The notes beneath the pieces are model-generated. The model did no database searches and had not been told where the DNA came from. It saw nothing but the letters and a program-made list of their open reading frames with translations. This document shows, in pieces, positions 55,167 to 63,738 of a stretch of 64,000 bases of DNA. The stretch is taken from NCBI GenBank assembly GCA_964387945.1, contig CAYLYX010000002.1, positions 248,001 to 312,000 on the forward strand, in the 5' to 3' direction. How positions within the stretch are numbered: position 1 is the stretch's first letter; each line of letters opens with the position of its first letter. This DNA is from Parvicella sp964387945 (GTDB taxonomy: Bacteria > Bacteroidota > Bacteroidia > Flavobacteriales_D > Parvicellaceae). Made by a program: the position numbers and the translations under genes.

Positions 55167-55208
55167 GTTGGCTAACAACGGAATAAAGTTATTGCGTTTA
55201 TTCCAGTT
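55167..55208. repeat. attC-like element (e), short form
   Basis: GTTGGCTAACAA (55167-55178) is the exact reverse complement of 54608-54619. It is followed by an 8-bp hairpin, GGAATAAA (55180-55187) with TTTATTCC (55197-55204), bounded by AAC and GTT. It marks the 5' border of the DUF2199 cassette. Confidence 0.5.
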
Positions 55209-55444
55209 ATATGTATTCTCAAAAATAAGTAATTTGACAGACCTTTCAAAGTCCTTGATTATCAATGAATAATGAAATATAGATAACATCGAATAAGAGC
55301 CGTTCCAAAAAGCGTAGAAATAAACGTATAATTCTACGGATAAAAAGAACACTTGGAGGGAGTAAACAGGATAAGCAGATGGACTTCAAGAGGAGAGTTC
55401 AAACCTCCGAGAATTTCTCAAAGCCCTATGTTATTGGGAGAGGA

Positions 55445-55480
55445 GACAAAAAAAGAGTAACCCCAAATGGATTACTCTTT
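55445..55480 (-). terminator. Terminator of the receiver-domain gene
   Basis: On the minus strand AAAGAGTAA (55480-55472) pairs with TTACTCTTT (55460-55452) and T-residues follow. It lies 74 bases past the stop at 55554. Sequence just before it (55481-55505) resembles a degraded tRNA 3' end. The rest of 55209-55553 shows nothing that I can support as a gene. Confidence 0.7.
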
Positions 55481-55553
55481 GTGACCTCTAGCGGGCAAAT
55501 TTCGAACTTTTTATTGGAAGATGTCAAGTCTTTGAAGGAGAATGAGCAACTTT

Positions 55554-55907
55554 TTAATTAACTAGTTGTTTTACGAGTTCTTCGATCTCAATACTTTTAT
55601 CCAACAATTGATTAGCTCCATTATTGAAAGCTTCATGCTCAAGATCTATGCTTGGATTTTGACTCATTGCAACAATTCTAATCGTAGAATTTGATTTTCT
55701 AATTTTACTTAAACTTTTTAGTCCCTTATCGGTTGTACTGCTATAATCCAATAATATAACGTCTGATGATTGAGCGACTATGGAACTTAAATATTCTTCA
55801 ACTGTTTCAAACGAAATTACTTTTTCAATTTCTTCCTTTAATATCAATACTCTTGCTAATCCTTCTCGAACATGAGTGTTATCCTCTATAATCGTAACAA
55901 ATGCCAT
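55554..55907 (-). CDS. Single-domain response regulator
   Basis: The start at 55907 gives a 117-aa lone receiver domain. It has E8-D9 as the metal pair, D54 as phospho-acceptor (DVILLDYSS) and K104 in NQLLDKSIE. There is no output domain, so it would act by protein-protein contact or as a phosphate sink. No kinase lies next to it. A terminator follows at 55480-55445. Confidence 0.8.
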   Translation of the reverse strand: MAFVTIIEDNTHVREGLARVLILKEEIEKVISFETVEEYLSSIVAQSSDVILLDYSSTTDKGLKSLSKIRKSNSTIRIVAMSQNPSIDLEHEAFNNGANQLLDKSIEIEELVKQLVN

Positions 55908-56043
55908 TAATAAAATTATACCCAATCAAATATTGGAATTAAGACATTAAAGTAGAACTTTTATTAAAACATTTCAAGTCAATATGATATTTAGCTACCA
56001 ATTTTATTAATGATCTGATATTAGTATATTTACATTGCTTAAA

Positions 56044-56325
56044 ATGACTGAATCGACAACATACAAAGCAACTTGTTCCGACAAAAGATTAAACCAGTTT
56101 ATTGCAGAATATGCGGAATCAGGTAGAACTGTAATTCATTATGCAGCAAAGTATAGTTTGATGTCTGGAAAATGTACAGATTTTCTACAACAAATCTATG
56201 ATCAATATCTTCATCGATCCATGTATGAATCTTTCAATGAAGAACAGCGAAAAGAATTTGAGTACTTGGTGAAAAAGTATGAAATCAAGCGTTCAAAACT
56301 ATATGAAATGGGCTTGTCAATTTAA
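56044..56325 (+). CDS. Hypothetical protein (93 aa)
   Basis: The ATG at 56044 is preferred over a TTG at 56035. The product is helical and charged (LNQFIAEYAESGRTVIHYAA, EEQRKEFEYLVKKYEIKRSK) without recognised motif or signal peptide. A TATATTTA element close to the -7 consensus lies about 20 bases upstream. It is convergent with the cyclase-like gene, overlapping its stop by nine bases. Orientation sets it apart from the neighbouring minus-strand operon. Confidence 0.55.
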   Translation: MTESTTYKATCSDKRLNQFIAEYAESGRTVIHYAAKYSLMSGKCTDFLQQIYDQYLHRSMYESFNEEQRKEFEYLVKKYEIKRSKLYEMGLSI

Positions 56326-57066
56326 TTCTATTTGATCCAATTGATAGTTTTTTGCAGTTAAATTAAATTGTTCAGCTGCCCATTTGTATTTCAAATATGC
56401 ACTTGATTCCTTTGGAAGATTTAAGCCATTAACGATAATTTCTCTTAAATCATAATAATGCATTGATGCTGTTCCCTCACCTCCGCCAACTCTATCATCA
56501 TAATCAGTAAAGTAATCTAAGTAATACTCTTCATCATTTAACTTTTTACAGTTCTTTTTAATAAAATCAATCTCCCAATCTTCATATCCTACATTCGATC
56601 CTGGAAATAGCTTCACAACCTCAAATAATTCTTTATCAAATTTTACTACAGGTAGTTTTTCCTCAGATTCTGTCAAATAGGCACGAATAAATGCTTCACC
56701 AAATAACGTGGTGTTATCATGATACAGGTAACCTGCCTTAATAGAACCTCGACATAAGAATCCATTTGAAATTAGTAGGTGAATTGCAAAAGCACAATCC
56801 GAGAGCATATAATGAATTCCACCTTGCTCTTGTATCAATCTTGAAATAACTAAACTATCTGATACCTGCACTATTTGAGTGTCGGCATTTAAATTACGGT
56901 CTGCTTCAATTTCATATTTGTCCTTAGGTTTCAAAAAGAACTCTTGTAAATCGGTAAGTGCCTTTTTAATTCTGTCAAATTCATCATCATTTTCTTGGCT
57001 TTCAAAAACAGCATTTTTAAATCCCAAAATATCAATGAAGGCAACAACTCTAATATCATATTTCAT
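56317..57066 (-). CDS. Class III nucleotide cyclase-like protein
   Basis: The 249-aa soluble protein shows the pattern of a class III cyclase homology domain. VVAFIDILGFKNAV carries the first metal Asp after a beta strand, VQVSDSLVISR supplies the second Asp, and FLCRGSIKAGYLYH..TTLFGEAFIRAYLTE corresponds to the RG..G...GEA...AY.LE end of the fold. It contains no signal, membrane or HAMP domain. Proteins of this size act as phage-triggered cyclases in Pycsar (PycC, making cCMP or cUMP). It is last in the defence-like operon, 23 bases after a membrane protein that could be its effector. Activity and product are inferred. Confidence 0.6.
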   Translation of the reverse strand: MKYDIRVVAFIDILGFKNAVFESQENDDEFDRIKKALTDLQEFFLKPKDKYEIEADRNLNADTQIVQVSDSLVISRLIQEQGGIHYMLSDCAFAIHLLISNGFLCRGSIKAGYLYHDNTTLFGEAFIRAYLTESEEKLPVVKFDKELFEVVKLFPGSNVGYEDWEIDFIKKNCKKLNDEEYYLDYFTDYDDRVGGGEGTASMHYYDLREIIVNGLNLPKESSAYLKYKWAAEQFNLTAKNYQLDQIELN

Positions 57067-57089
57067 ATTGATGGTCTATTATATTACTA

Positions 57090-58724
57090 CTATGTTTTTC
57101 CAAACTTTCTAAATGCACTTACAAATTGAAAATATCCCCATGCGATTAGAATCCTTGATATAAAAGAAATGAAGTAATTCATGGAGCTGATTTCAACGGA
57201 ACTCAAATTCGTGAGGTTGTTCACATTATGAACAGGGTTTGCAATTATTGTAAGCACTTTTGATTTACTAAAGGTAAATTTCCAGAAATCACCAATTGCT
57301 ATTTTAAAATTTTCGAAACCATTCCAACCGATCTTAAACGGTGCATCAGGCAAAAAGAAACAATATGAAACCCATAATACTAGAATCATTCCTAATGATA
57401 AAAAGAAAGCCCTAGAGATAGATGTTCCATGGTTATTGGATATTTCATTCAAACAAAGAATAATTTGATCCTGAAGTCTTAAACCATTTCTCTTTCTAGA
57501 AGCATTGTACATTCTATGATGCATTTCCAAGGCTTCGATTTGATTGTGACTATTAATAAGGGAGAATTTTAATTGACGGTATAATTCAAATTGTAGTCCT
57601 GAGTAATCTTCTTCCTTTTCGAGTGGATAATGAATATTAGCTAGTGTGGCTATTTCTTTCGGAAACGTACAAGAAGAAAATATGGCTTTTTCTAAATAGT
57701 TTCTATATAGACTAACTGATTCGAAGGAATCAAACCGTACTTTAACGAAAGTAGCATTTAGTAAACTGGAATTTTTTATCTCAAACTTTGATTCATTTGA
57801 ATTTCTATTTTGTAAATCATATATATTAAAAGACTTTGAGGAGAAGTCATGCATATAAAATTTGTCACATTTGATATGTTCCAAATTCACTTTACTTTCT
57901 GCTTCACCTTTAATATATATGGATTCGTAAATCCCCTTCTTTAGATTAATGACTTCAGTTAAGCCTTTCGATTGATTAATATTAATTCTTAATCTAAGTT
58001 TTTTTAGATCCTCATTTGTAGGATAGTACTTTATTTCTTTTTTATTAGGAGCATTAAGTTGGGGAGTTTCAATAATCTTAAATCCTGAACGATCTTTTTC
58101 TTCCAATTCACAACTCAAATTGAGCGTTTTTACATCATTGAAATGAAAATTGGAATCAAGGAATAAAACGCTCTCAACTTTCCTAAAAACAGAAATATTT
58201 TTGTACAGTTCAAATATCTTATTTCGCTCAACATATAAATTGTCGTTCGAGAATCGTACATGACATTTTATCTTACCATTGTCATTGACGAAAATTGTTC
58301 CAAGGCTATTTTGAATCGAGATAGTTTCACATTCAGTATTATTCACCAACAATCTATCTAGGAATATCACTCGACTTGTAGTTAGGCTTTTGAGCGAACA
58401 ATTTTCGATTCTAAGATCGCTAATAACAGAATTAATAATGGTTATAGAGAAAACCTCATTATTTACATTTAGAACCTTACTTTCCTTAGATAAATAGCAA
58501 TTTTCAAATAAAAGTTCAATTTTTTCATAGTGTAATTTCTCAAGAGAATCTAGTAGTTCGAAATCCTTATCAAAGTAACACCCTTTAAAATGCACCTTTT
58601 TTTCTTTTAAAAGGGAGCTACTTGAGTCAATTGAACTGTTCAAAATGATTTTTACATCATCCGTAAAGTCCCTATTTTCATAGAAGATTTTTCTATCAGT
58701 ATCATCATTCAGAACAATATCCAT
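57090..58724 (-). CDS. Pentapeptide-like membrane protein, possible effector
   Basis: Residues 1-380 contain imprecise pentapeptide-like beta-solenoid repeats (VHFKGCYF, IELLFENCYLS, FEIKNSSLLNATFVKVRF). After a YRQLKFSLINSHNQIEALEMHHRMY helix, the C-terminus has membrane helices around residues 440-460 (FFLSLGMILVLWVSYCFFL) and 515-535. Similar solenoid-plus-membrane proteins often carry ion-channel parts, but no pore signature is visible here. It lies between a PD-(D/E)XK nuclease gene (three bases upstream) and the cyclase-like gene. In Pycsar, membrane effectors are typically paired with the cyclase, so it may serve that role, although no cyclic-nucleotide-binding domain can be seen. Confidence 0.6.
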   Translation of the reverse strand: MDIVLNDDTDRKIFYENRDFTDDVKIILNSSIDSSSSLLKEKKVHFKGCYFDKDFELLDSLEKLHYEKIELLFENCYLSKESKVLNVNNEVFSITIINSVISDLRIENCSLKSLTTSRVIFLDRLLVNNTECETISIQNSLGTIFVNDNGKIKCHVRFSNDNLYVERNKIFELYKNISVFRKVESVLFLDSNFHFNDVKTLNLSCELEEKDRSGFKIIETPQLNAPNKKEIKYYPTNEDLKKLRLRININQSKGLTEVINLKKGIYESIYIKGEAESKVNLEHIKCDKFYMHDFSSKSFNIYDLQNRNSNESKFEIKNSSLLNATFVKVRFDSFESVSLYRNYLEKAIFSSCTFPKEIATLANIHYPLEKEEDYSGLQFELYRQLKFSLINSHNQIEALEMHHRMYNASRKRNGLRLQDQIILCLNEISNNHGTSISRAFFLSLGMILVLWVSYCFFLPDAPFKIGWNGFENFKIAIGDFWKFTFSKSKVLTIIANPVHNVNNLTNLSSVEISSMNYFISFISRILIAWGYFQFVSAFRKFGKT

Positions 58725-58727
58725 TTC

Positions 58728-59810
58728 CTAGTGATTCGTTTTGTCAGTAATTAATAGAATCTTCCCCATCACCTCCTCAAAGTCGGTTTTAATCTTGTCA
58801 AAAAGAAAATCAGATAGATTCTCTAGTTCATTTAATTGCAATGAATATCGCTTACTTAAAAAATGAACAAACTGCCCTGCGGAATAACTGTTTTTATCCA
58901 ACTTATTGAAAGCAGAATTATTCGACAACTCATGTTCAATTTGGGGAATAAACGACCTATCCTCCTTTTCGATTTCTATTACAATTGATAATTCCCTTTT
59001 CCCATTCATTACATCTTCTAAAAGAATTGTATAGAATGTTTGCCTTTTATTCTTGGCATCCCATATATTTCTCCAGTTTGGATTTTTCCCATACGTTTCC
59101 CAACCGAGCTTGGCTGCCAATTGCTCCAACTGTTGCGCTACAAAAATTTGTGCTTCTTGTTGTGTTTCAATGGCTCTTTTTACTTTGTTGGTATGTTGAA
59201 AATAGAATTTTGATAATTCATTCATTTCTATCGTTTTAGTAAGATTATCAATTGTATTGATGAAGTCATTCAGGTAGATATACATTTTATGACTTAATCC
59301 AGACGGCAATCCTTTTTGTCTAATGCTACTTATCCATTCATAATGTGTAACATTAACAAACCATGGACTAGCGTTTTCAGGAATGTTATGAGATTCTAAA
59401 GTCAAGAGAATCCCTATTTTGTTCTCGTTATTGTATGAAAAATGATCCCAATAATCAATTAGATCGTTGTGCAAGTAGTGATATATTTTATTCTCAATAA
59501 TTATCGCTGATTCATTTTCTAAATCATTAATTACAATATCAATCCGATTACCTTTTTTCGTGACCACTTCTGTTTCTACATTGAAAGTGTCAATTGCTAA
59601 ATCTTTCTTTGTCTTTGATCGTACAACATCCAACAAAGCATCCAAAAAAATCTGAGCAATTTTGGGATTATGGTTTTGATCTAAGAAATAGGCATAGATC
59701 CTACTGTTGATGTTCTCATAATGAGCTAGACCAAGAATCTCTAAAAACCCATCATCGTGAGTAGACTTTTCTGGGATTTCAATACTTAGTAATTCGAATA
59801 ACTCTTCCAT
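58728..59810 (-). CDS. PD-(D/E)XK nuclease family protein (PDDEXK_4-like)
   Basis: The 360-aa protein has a clear nuclease core: NINSRIYAYFLD, D91 in GNRIDIVINDLENE, and E106-x-K108 in SAIIIENKIYHYLHNDL, followed by GILLTLESH. This arrangement matches the PDDEXK_4 group, common in phage-defence islands. The C-terminal 150 residues form a second, unassigned domain. Its ATG overlaps the previous stop (TAATG). It is probably a DNA-cleaving component acting with the neighbouring GmrSD-like protein. Confidence 0.8.
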   Translation of the reverse strand: MEELFELLSIEIPEKSTHDDGFLEILGLAHYENINSRIYAYFLDQNHNPKIAQIFLDALLDVVRSKTKKDLAIDTFNVETEVVTKKGNRIDIVINDLENESAIIIENKIYHYLHNDLIDYWDHFSYNNENKIGILLTLESHNIPENASPWFVNVTHYEWISSIRQKGLPSGLSHKMYIYLNDFINTIDNLTKTIEMNELSKFYFQHTNKVKRAIETQQEAQIFVAQQLEQLAAKLGWETYGKNPNWRNIWDAKNKRQTFYTILLEDVMNGKRELSIVIEIEKEDRSFIPQIEHELSNNSAFNKLDKNSYSAGQFVHFLSKRYSLQLNELENLSDFLFDKIKTDFEEVMGKILLITDKTNH

Positions 59811-61426
59811 TATTTAACAAGACTTCGAATTTTATTGATAAAAGCAATTTCTGAATCTTCTACCTCACCGTCCGACTTTGCTAATTCTTCCAATTTATTC
59901 AGTACTTCATCTGCAACATCCTTATTTGAAAATACTATGTCTTTCTCAGTTAATTCTGGAAGGTTCTGCAAGTCCATCAAACTGAAAAACTCCTTCTTCT
60001 CCGAATTCGTAAATTCTTGTAAATTTTGAATTTGATTTGAGATATATACTTTTTCTTCTTCCTCAATTTTACCATCAGATTTAGCCAAATAGATTAACAA
60101 CTTCATCTCTGTTTTTCGATCTACTTTTTGCAGGTGAGATTTTGTCTTGAACATTTTGGAAAAGAAACCCTTAGTGGCTTTTCCGATGTTTCCGATACTT
60201 TGCTTGACTTCTTCAGGCTCAGAGTAAAAAACAACCTCTGGATTTTCCCAGAAATTAAGAATTACTCCAGAGTGAGTTTCATTTGTTAGTATGTGGTTAA
60301 AACTAAATTCAACGCAAGGAACAATTTTATAGGCTACCTTTTCTTCAAGTAATCGAGGAAATCCAGTTAAACTAACATTCAACTGCTCTTGGCTTTTGTT
60401 AGATAGTTCTTTTGAAAACTGATCGTATGAATCAACATCAACCTCGTTGATATTTCTATATGTTAGTACTGGTCTTCCCACCTCTGAAAAGAACTTTTCT
60501 ATTTGATCGTCTGCTATCTGTAGGCTATCTCCTTTCTTATAGAGAAATTGATTATACCCATCTCGAAAATTAGATTGAACAAAATTCAAATTAAATAATC
60601 TACCTTGAGTTGAGCAACGACTACAATCAATCAATCCATATCGTTGTTTATCTCCGTAACATTTTGAACAAACAAGAGTTTTTCTGCCATTACACTTTGT
60701 ACATTTAACTTGCCCTGTTGTATTGCAAGTTGTACACTTTACCTTTCCTTTACCTGAACACTTACTACAATTAACTAGTTTTTGACTTGTTGTTCCACTA
60801 GCATTTTTTACGGTTGTCTTTACCTTTCCAGAACCACCACAACCAGATAAAAAACCACCACACCTTACCCAACCTTCTCCGTTGCAATCCTTACATGAAA
60901 TTTTACCAGATCCAACGCATTTGTCACACTCCCATTCATGTCTTCCTTCACATGGATATGAATCACAAGTCACGTATTTTTCCTCATGGCATTTGGGGCA
61001 ACTATGAATATCAATTGAATTAGTAAAATAAAAAATTGGTTGATCTTTCGATGCTGTATCGCCTTCCTTACTCAAAGTAAAATTAAGTCTATCATCAGTT
61101 GAATCAATTTCAACTATTGATGAGTTTCTAACAATCAAGTCTTGAAATGACGAATTATTTGGTAAGGTTGATTTATGGTCATTGTCTGAATCCTTCGCTT
61201 CAAGTTCATTTATGAACTTTTCATATTCTGGATATAGGGGTGAATCCACGGCTTTTAATTCACGATTAACAATTGTGTATTCGTATTTCGTTAAATAATT
61301 GTCTCCTCTTTTTATGTCGCCTGATACGATCATTTTATCGTACTTCTCTGGCACAAGCTTTTTAAGAGTCTCTTTTACATCTGTAAGATCTATTTGCTTT
61401 AATTGATTTTCCGCAGATTCTTTCAT
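59810..61426 (-). CDS. DnaJ-type zinc-finger / TerB-like protein
   Basis: The 538-aa protein has an N-terminal helical region, then ten or more CxxC or CxxCxGxG elements at about residues 140-285 (SCPKCHEEK, CDKCVGSGKISCKDCNGEG, CSKCSGKGKVKCTTCN). These are like the DnaJ central domain, but no J-domain is present. A middle domain (about 290-400) is unassigned. The C-terminus is TerB-like, with the repeated LAKSDGKIEEEEKVYI and LAKSDGEVEDSEIAFI motifs containing acidic metal-binding positions. TerB domains occur in stress and defence contexts. In this operon it may sense or organise the nuclease parts. The combination is unusual. Confidence 0.7.
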   Translation of the reverse strand: MKESAENQLKQIDLTDVKETLKKLVPEKYDKMIVSGDIKRGDNYLTKYEYTIVNRELKAVDSPLYPEYEKFINELEAKDSDNDHKSTLPNNSSFQDLIVRNSSIVEIDSTDDRLNFTLSKEGDTASKDQPIFYFTNSIDIHSCPKCHEEKYVTCDSYPCEGRHEWECDKCVGSGKISCKDCNGEGWVRCGGFLSGCGGSGKVKTTVKNASGTTSQKLVNCSKCSGKGKVKCTTCNTTGQVKCTKCNGRKTLVCSKCYGDKQRYGLIDCSRCSTQGRLFNLNFVQSNFRDGYNQFLYKKGDSLQIADDQIEKFFSEVGRPVLTYRNINEVDVDSYDQFSKELSNKSQEQLNVSLTGFPRLLEEKVAYKIVPCVEFSFNHILTNETHSGVILNFWENPEVVFYSEPEEVKQSIGNIGKATKGFFSKMFKTKSHLQKVDRKTEMKLLIYLAKSDGKIEEEEKVYISNQIQNLQEFTNSEKKEFFSLMDLQNLPELTEKDIVFSNKDVADEVLNKLEELAKSDGEVEDSEIAFINKIRSLVK

Positions 61427-61447
61427 TTATATAGTGTTTTAGGGTTA

Positions 61448-63736
61448 TTATATACTTTGTTCATTTTTTGAAATGACACCTTTCAACCAAAGGATTGATG
61501 CTTCACCATCTTTGATCATAATATCATTTAGCTCATTGTTATGAGCAATTTGGTTTCTTAAAGTGAATAGCTGATTAAAGCGCATATCAATATTTTGTTT
61601 TGATCCGAAAAGGGGTTCAAACGAATCCCAACATTTTTTATTCACTATTATATCCTTTAATTCTCCAAGAGTTAGGAAGTCAATTCGTCTTCTAAATGAA
61701 TCGAACTTTTCAATTGATTCATTTGGAAACTTCTTTAAATAGGAATTAATTTTTTGATCAGTTCTTAAACGTACTATTTCAGGGACGAATTCATCAAAAG
61801 GATTTGTTTCGTTTTCGAGTTTACTATTAATTAATTCTCTCAATCCTATCTCAATTCTTTCTACCTCGTTGAACAAATTTTGAATAGCGGGTGGTAGATC
61901 CGAGCCATTCTTAATAATCGTATCAATGGTGATAGATTTACCTTGAGTAAGCAATTCAATTGCTTTTAAAATCATCTCAGCTCTTGCATCTAAAAAGTCT
62001 GCAAAATCAAGTTTGATCTTATTTAGTCTTTCTTCATCTTCCAATCCCTCATAACCTCCATTTGCTAGTTCTTTAATTGGAATCAAGTGACTATTTAGTC
62101 TATCGTTTACAATACTCTCATCCATCCATTGATAACGTTCTTTTAAGTAAGTCAATGGATCTTTTCTTCCGATTGTTCGATTTGTTTTTCCTGTTATCAA
62201 AGCACAGTTTAATGCAAGTTGTGTATTTGTTATTCCTGCCTCTTTTAGCAGTGCATCAGGGAAAATATGATGATATTCCCTTTTCTTAATATTGTCGCGA
62301 GTTACTCTTTGTCCATCTGCAAAATCCTGAGCAGTCAACAAAGTAGAGATAGCTAAAATCCCTCTTGCACGAATATTTACTTTTTTCGCCCAACCAACCG
62401 TGACTAATTCGTCCTTATCAATAAGTGGATATAGGTTTCTATTCAATACTGGTATATCTTTTTCTGAATAGACTTCTTCTGATTCTTCTTTCTTGTTTTT
62501 CAGGATAACATTCTTTAGCCCTAAATAATCCATAAAAGCACGTGAAGCTGCTGAGTTTTCATATCTGTATGTAAAGAATGAAGACCATAGATATTTCTTT
62601 AATAATACTTCGCCCTGACCTGCTAAATCACCTGTTTCAGGAATATGAGAATATACAGCTGCAATTACAGATAAAACAGCATTTGTTGGAAGTCTCTGCT
62701 TATCAAAAACTCCCTGAGATTCCATGAATTCAGCCATACGATACAATCCTGATTCCAACTTATCCCAATTTTGGACAAGTCTAGATTTGTCCATTTCTGC
62801 CATACCTCGATGGTTTGGTAACTTATCTTGCAGTAATGCTGATGTTGCAAGAATTAAAAAATCCAACTCAAAATATTCCTTGACTTTCGGATACTTCTTA
62901 TTCAAATGCTTTTGAAGATCATGCAAAGATGTTTTCATCTCGTTTTCAACTTCTGCAACAATAATGTCATAAATTGACAATGGCTTACTGTTCGTATTCA
63001 TGTTTATGAATACTTGCAATGCGATCTCCTTTGAAGTTGTTGCGGGCAATGAAAGAAACGGCAAATTAAAGTGGGCTATTGTCTCTCTTAATTCTGTTAT
63101 TTTAAGCGTCAAATCTTTTTGAAACTTAGTATATTCTTTGAATTTGATTAAGGCACTTGGATCATCTTCTGTTGGCTCCATGTGCTTTGTAGCCAAATCA
63201 ATCCATTTATCAATTTCTGATTGAACATTTTCTGGTCTAAAAAGCTCCATTGGTACACAGCCTCTAATCAAACATTCTTTCGGGCTGTCTGCCCAAAGTG
63301 GATAACGTTGGTCATTTTTCAAATATCTTGTTCTACAATAGATTGTAGTTTCATCACTCCATGGTTGTTCATAATACCTTTCAAATTCAGGGAAATATAC
63401 AAAGTAAGTTTCCTGTTCGTAGTTATTATGTAATGCTCTCCAGAATGACGTTAAGCGTTGTTGACCATCTAACAAGTGTTCTCCGACTTTTTCTTCACTT
63501 AATGGTTCAGCAGTACTAATGTATCTTGAAATGAATTTTTCCTGATCTCCGACATTAAGAATTAATGTTACTCCTACAGGTAAATTATGAATAACAGTAT
63601 TCAGAAAACTTTCAACTCTATGTCGATCCCATGCTTCCATACGTTGAAAGCGAGGAAGTTTAATCTTTCCAGTTTTGATATTATTATACCAATCTGCTAA
63701 TTGTCGGTTCTGTGCGCTACTAGATGATATTTCCAT
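61448..63736 (-). CDS. GmrSD-like DUF262 + HNH (DUF1524-type) protein
   Basis: The 762-aa protein has the DUF262 domain at the N-terminus: KLPRFQR..AWDRHRVESFLNTVI (residues 26-49) and the signature LLDGQQRLTSFWR (88-100). A helical middle follows. A DUF1524-type His-Me nuclease motif comes at about residue 488 (REYHHIFPDALL, then ALNCALITGKTNRTIGRKDP). The C-terminal part (about 600-762) is helical. GmrSD enzymes use the first domain to bind and hydrolyse nucleotide and the second to cut modified phage DNA. The gap to the upstream partial gene is two bases. Confidence 0.88.
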   Translation of the reverse strand: MEISSSSAQNRQLADWYNNIKTGKIKLPRFQRMEAWDRHRVESFLNTVIHNLPVGVTLILNVGDQEKFISRYISTAEPLSEEKVGEHLLDGQQRLTSFWRALHNNYEQETYFVYFPEFERYYEQPWSDETTIYCRTRYLKNDQRYPLWADSPKECLIRGCVPMELFRPENVQSEIDKWIDLATKHMEPTEDDPSALIKFKEYTKFQKDLTLKITELRETIAHFNLPFLSLPATTSKEIALQVFINMNTNSKPLSIYDIIVAEVENEMKTSLHDLQKHLNKKYPKVKEYFELDFLILATSALLQDKLPNHRGMAEMDKSRLVQNWDKLESGLYRMAEFMESQGVFDKQRLPTNAVLSVIAAVYSHIPETGDLAGQGEVLLKKYLWSSFFTYRYENSAASRAFMDYLGLKNVILKNKKEESEEVYSEKDIPVLNRNLYPLIDKDELVTVGWAKKVNIRARGILAISTLLTAQDFADGQRVTRDNIKKREYHHIFPDALLKEAGITNTQLALNCALITGKTNRTIGRKDPLTYLKERYQWMDESIVNDRLNSHLIPIKELANGGYEGLEDEERLNKIKLDFADFLDARAEMILKAIELLTQGKSITIDTIIKNGSDLPPAIQNLFNEVERIEIGLRELINSKLENETNPFDEFVPEIVRLRTDQKINSYLKKFPNESIEKFDSFRRRIDFLTLGELKDIIVNKKCWDSFEPLFGSKQNIDMRFNQLFTLRNQIAHNNELNDIMIKDGEASILWLKGVISKNEQSI

Positions 63737-63738
63737 GG

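Noticed and set aside
55379..55561. Open frame of 60 codons with a LLFVTSSG peptide
   Set aside because: The frame is the opposite-strand reading of a terminator hairpin and a tRNA-end-like stretch, a known source of false frames; it also runs into the receiver gene stop.
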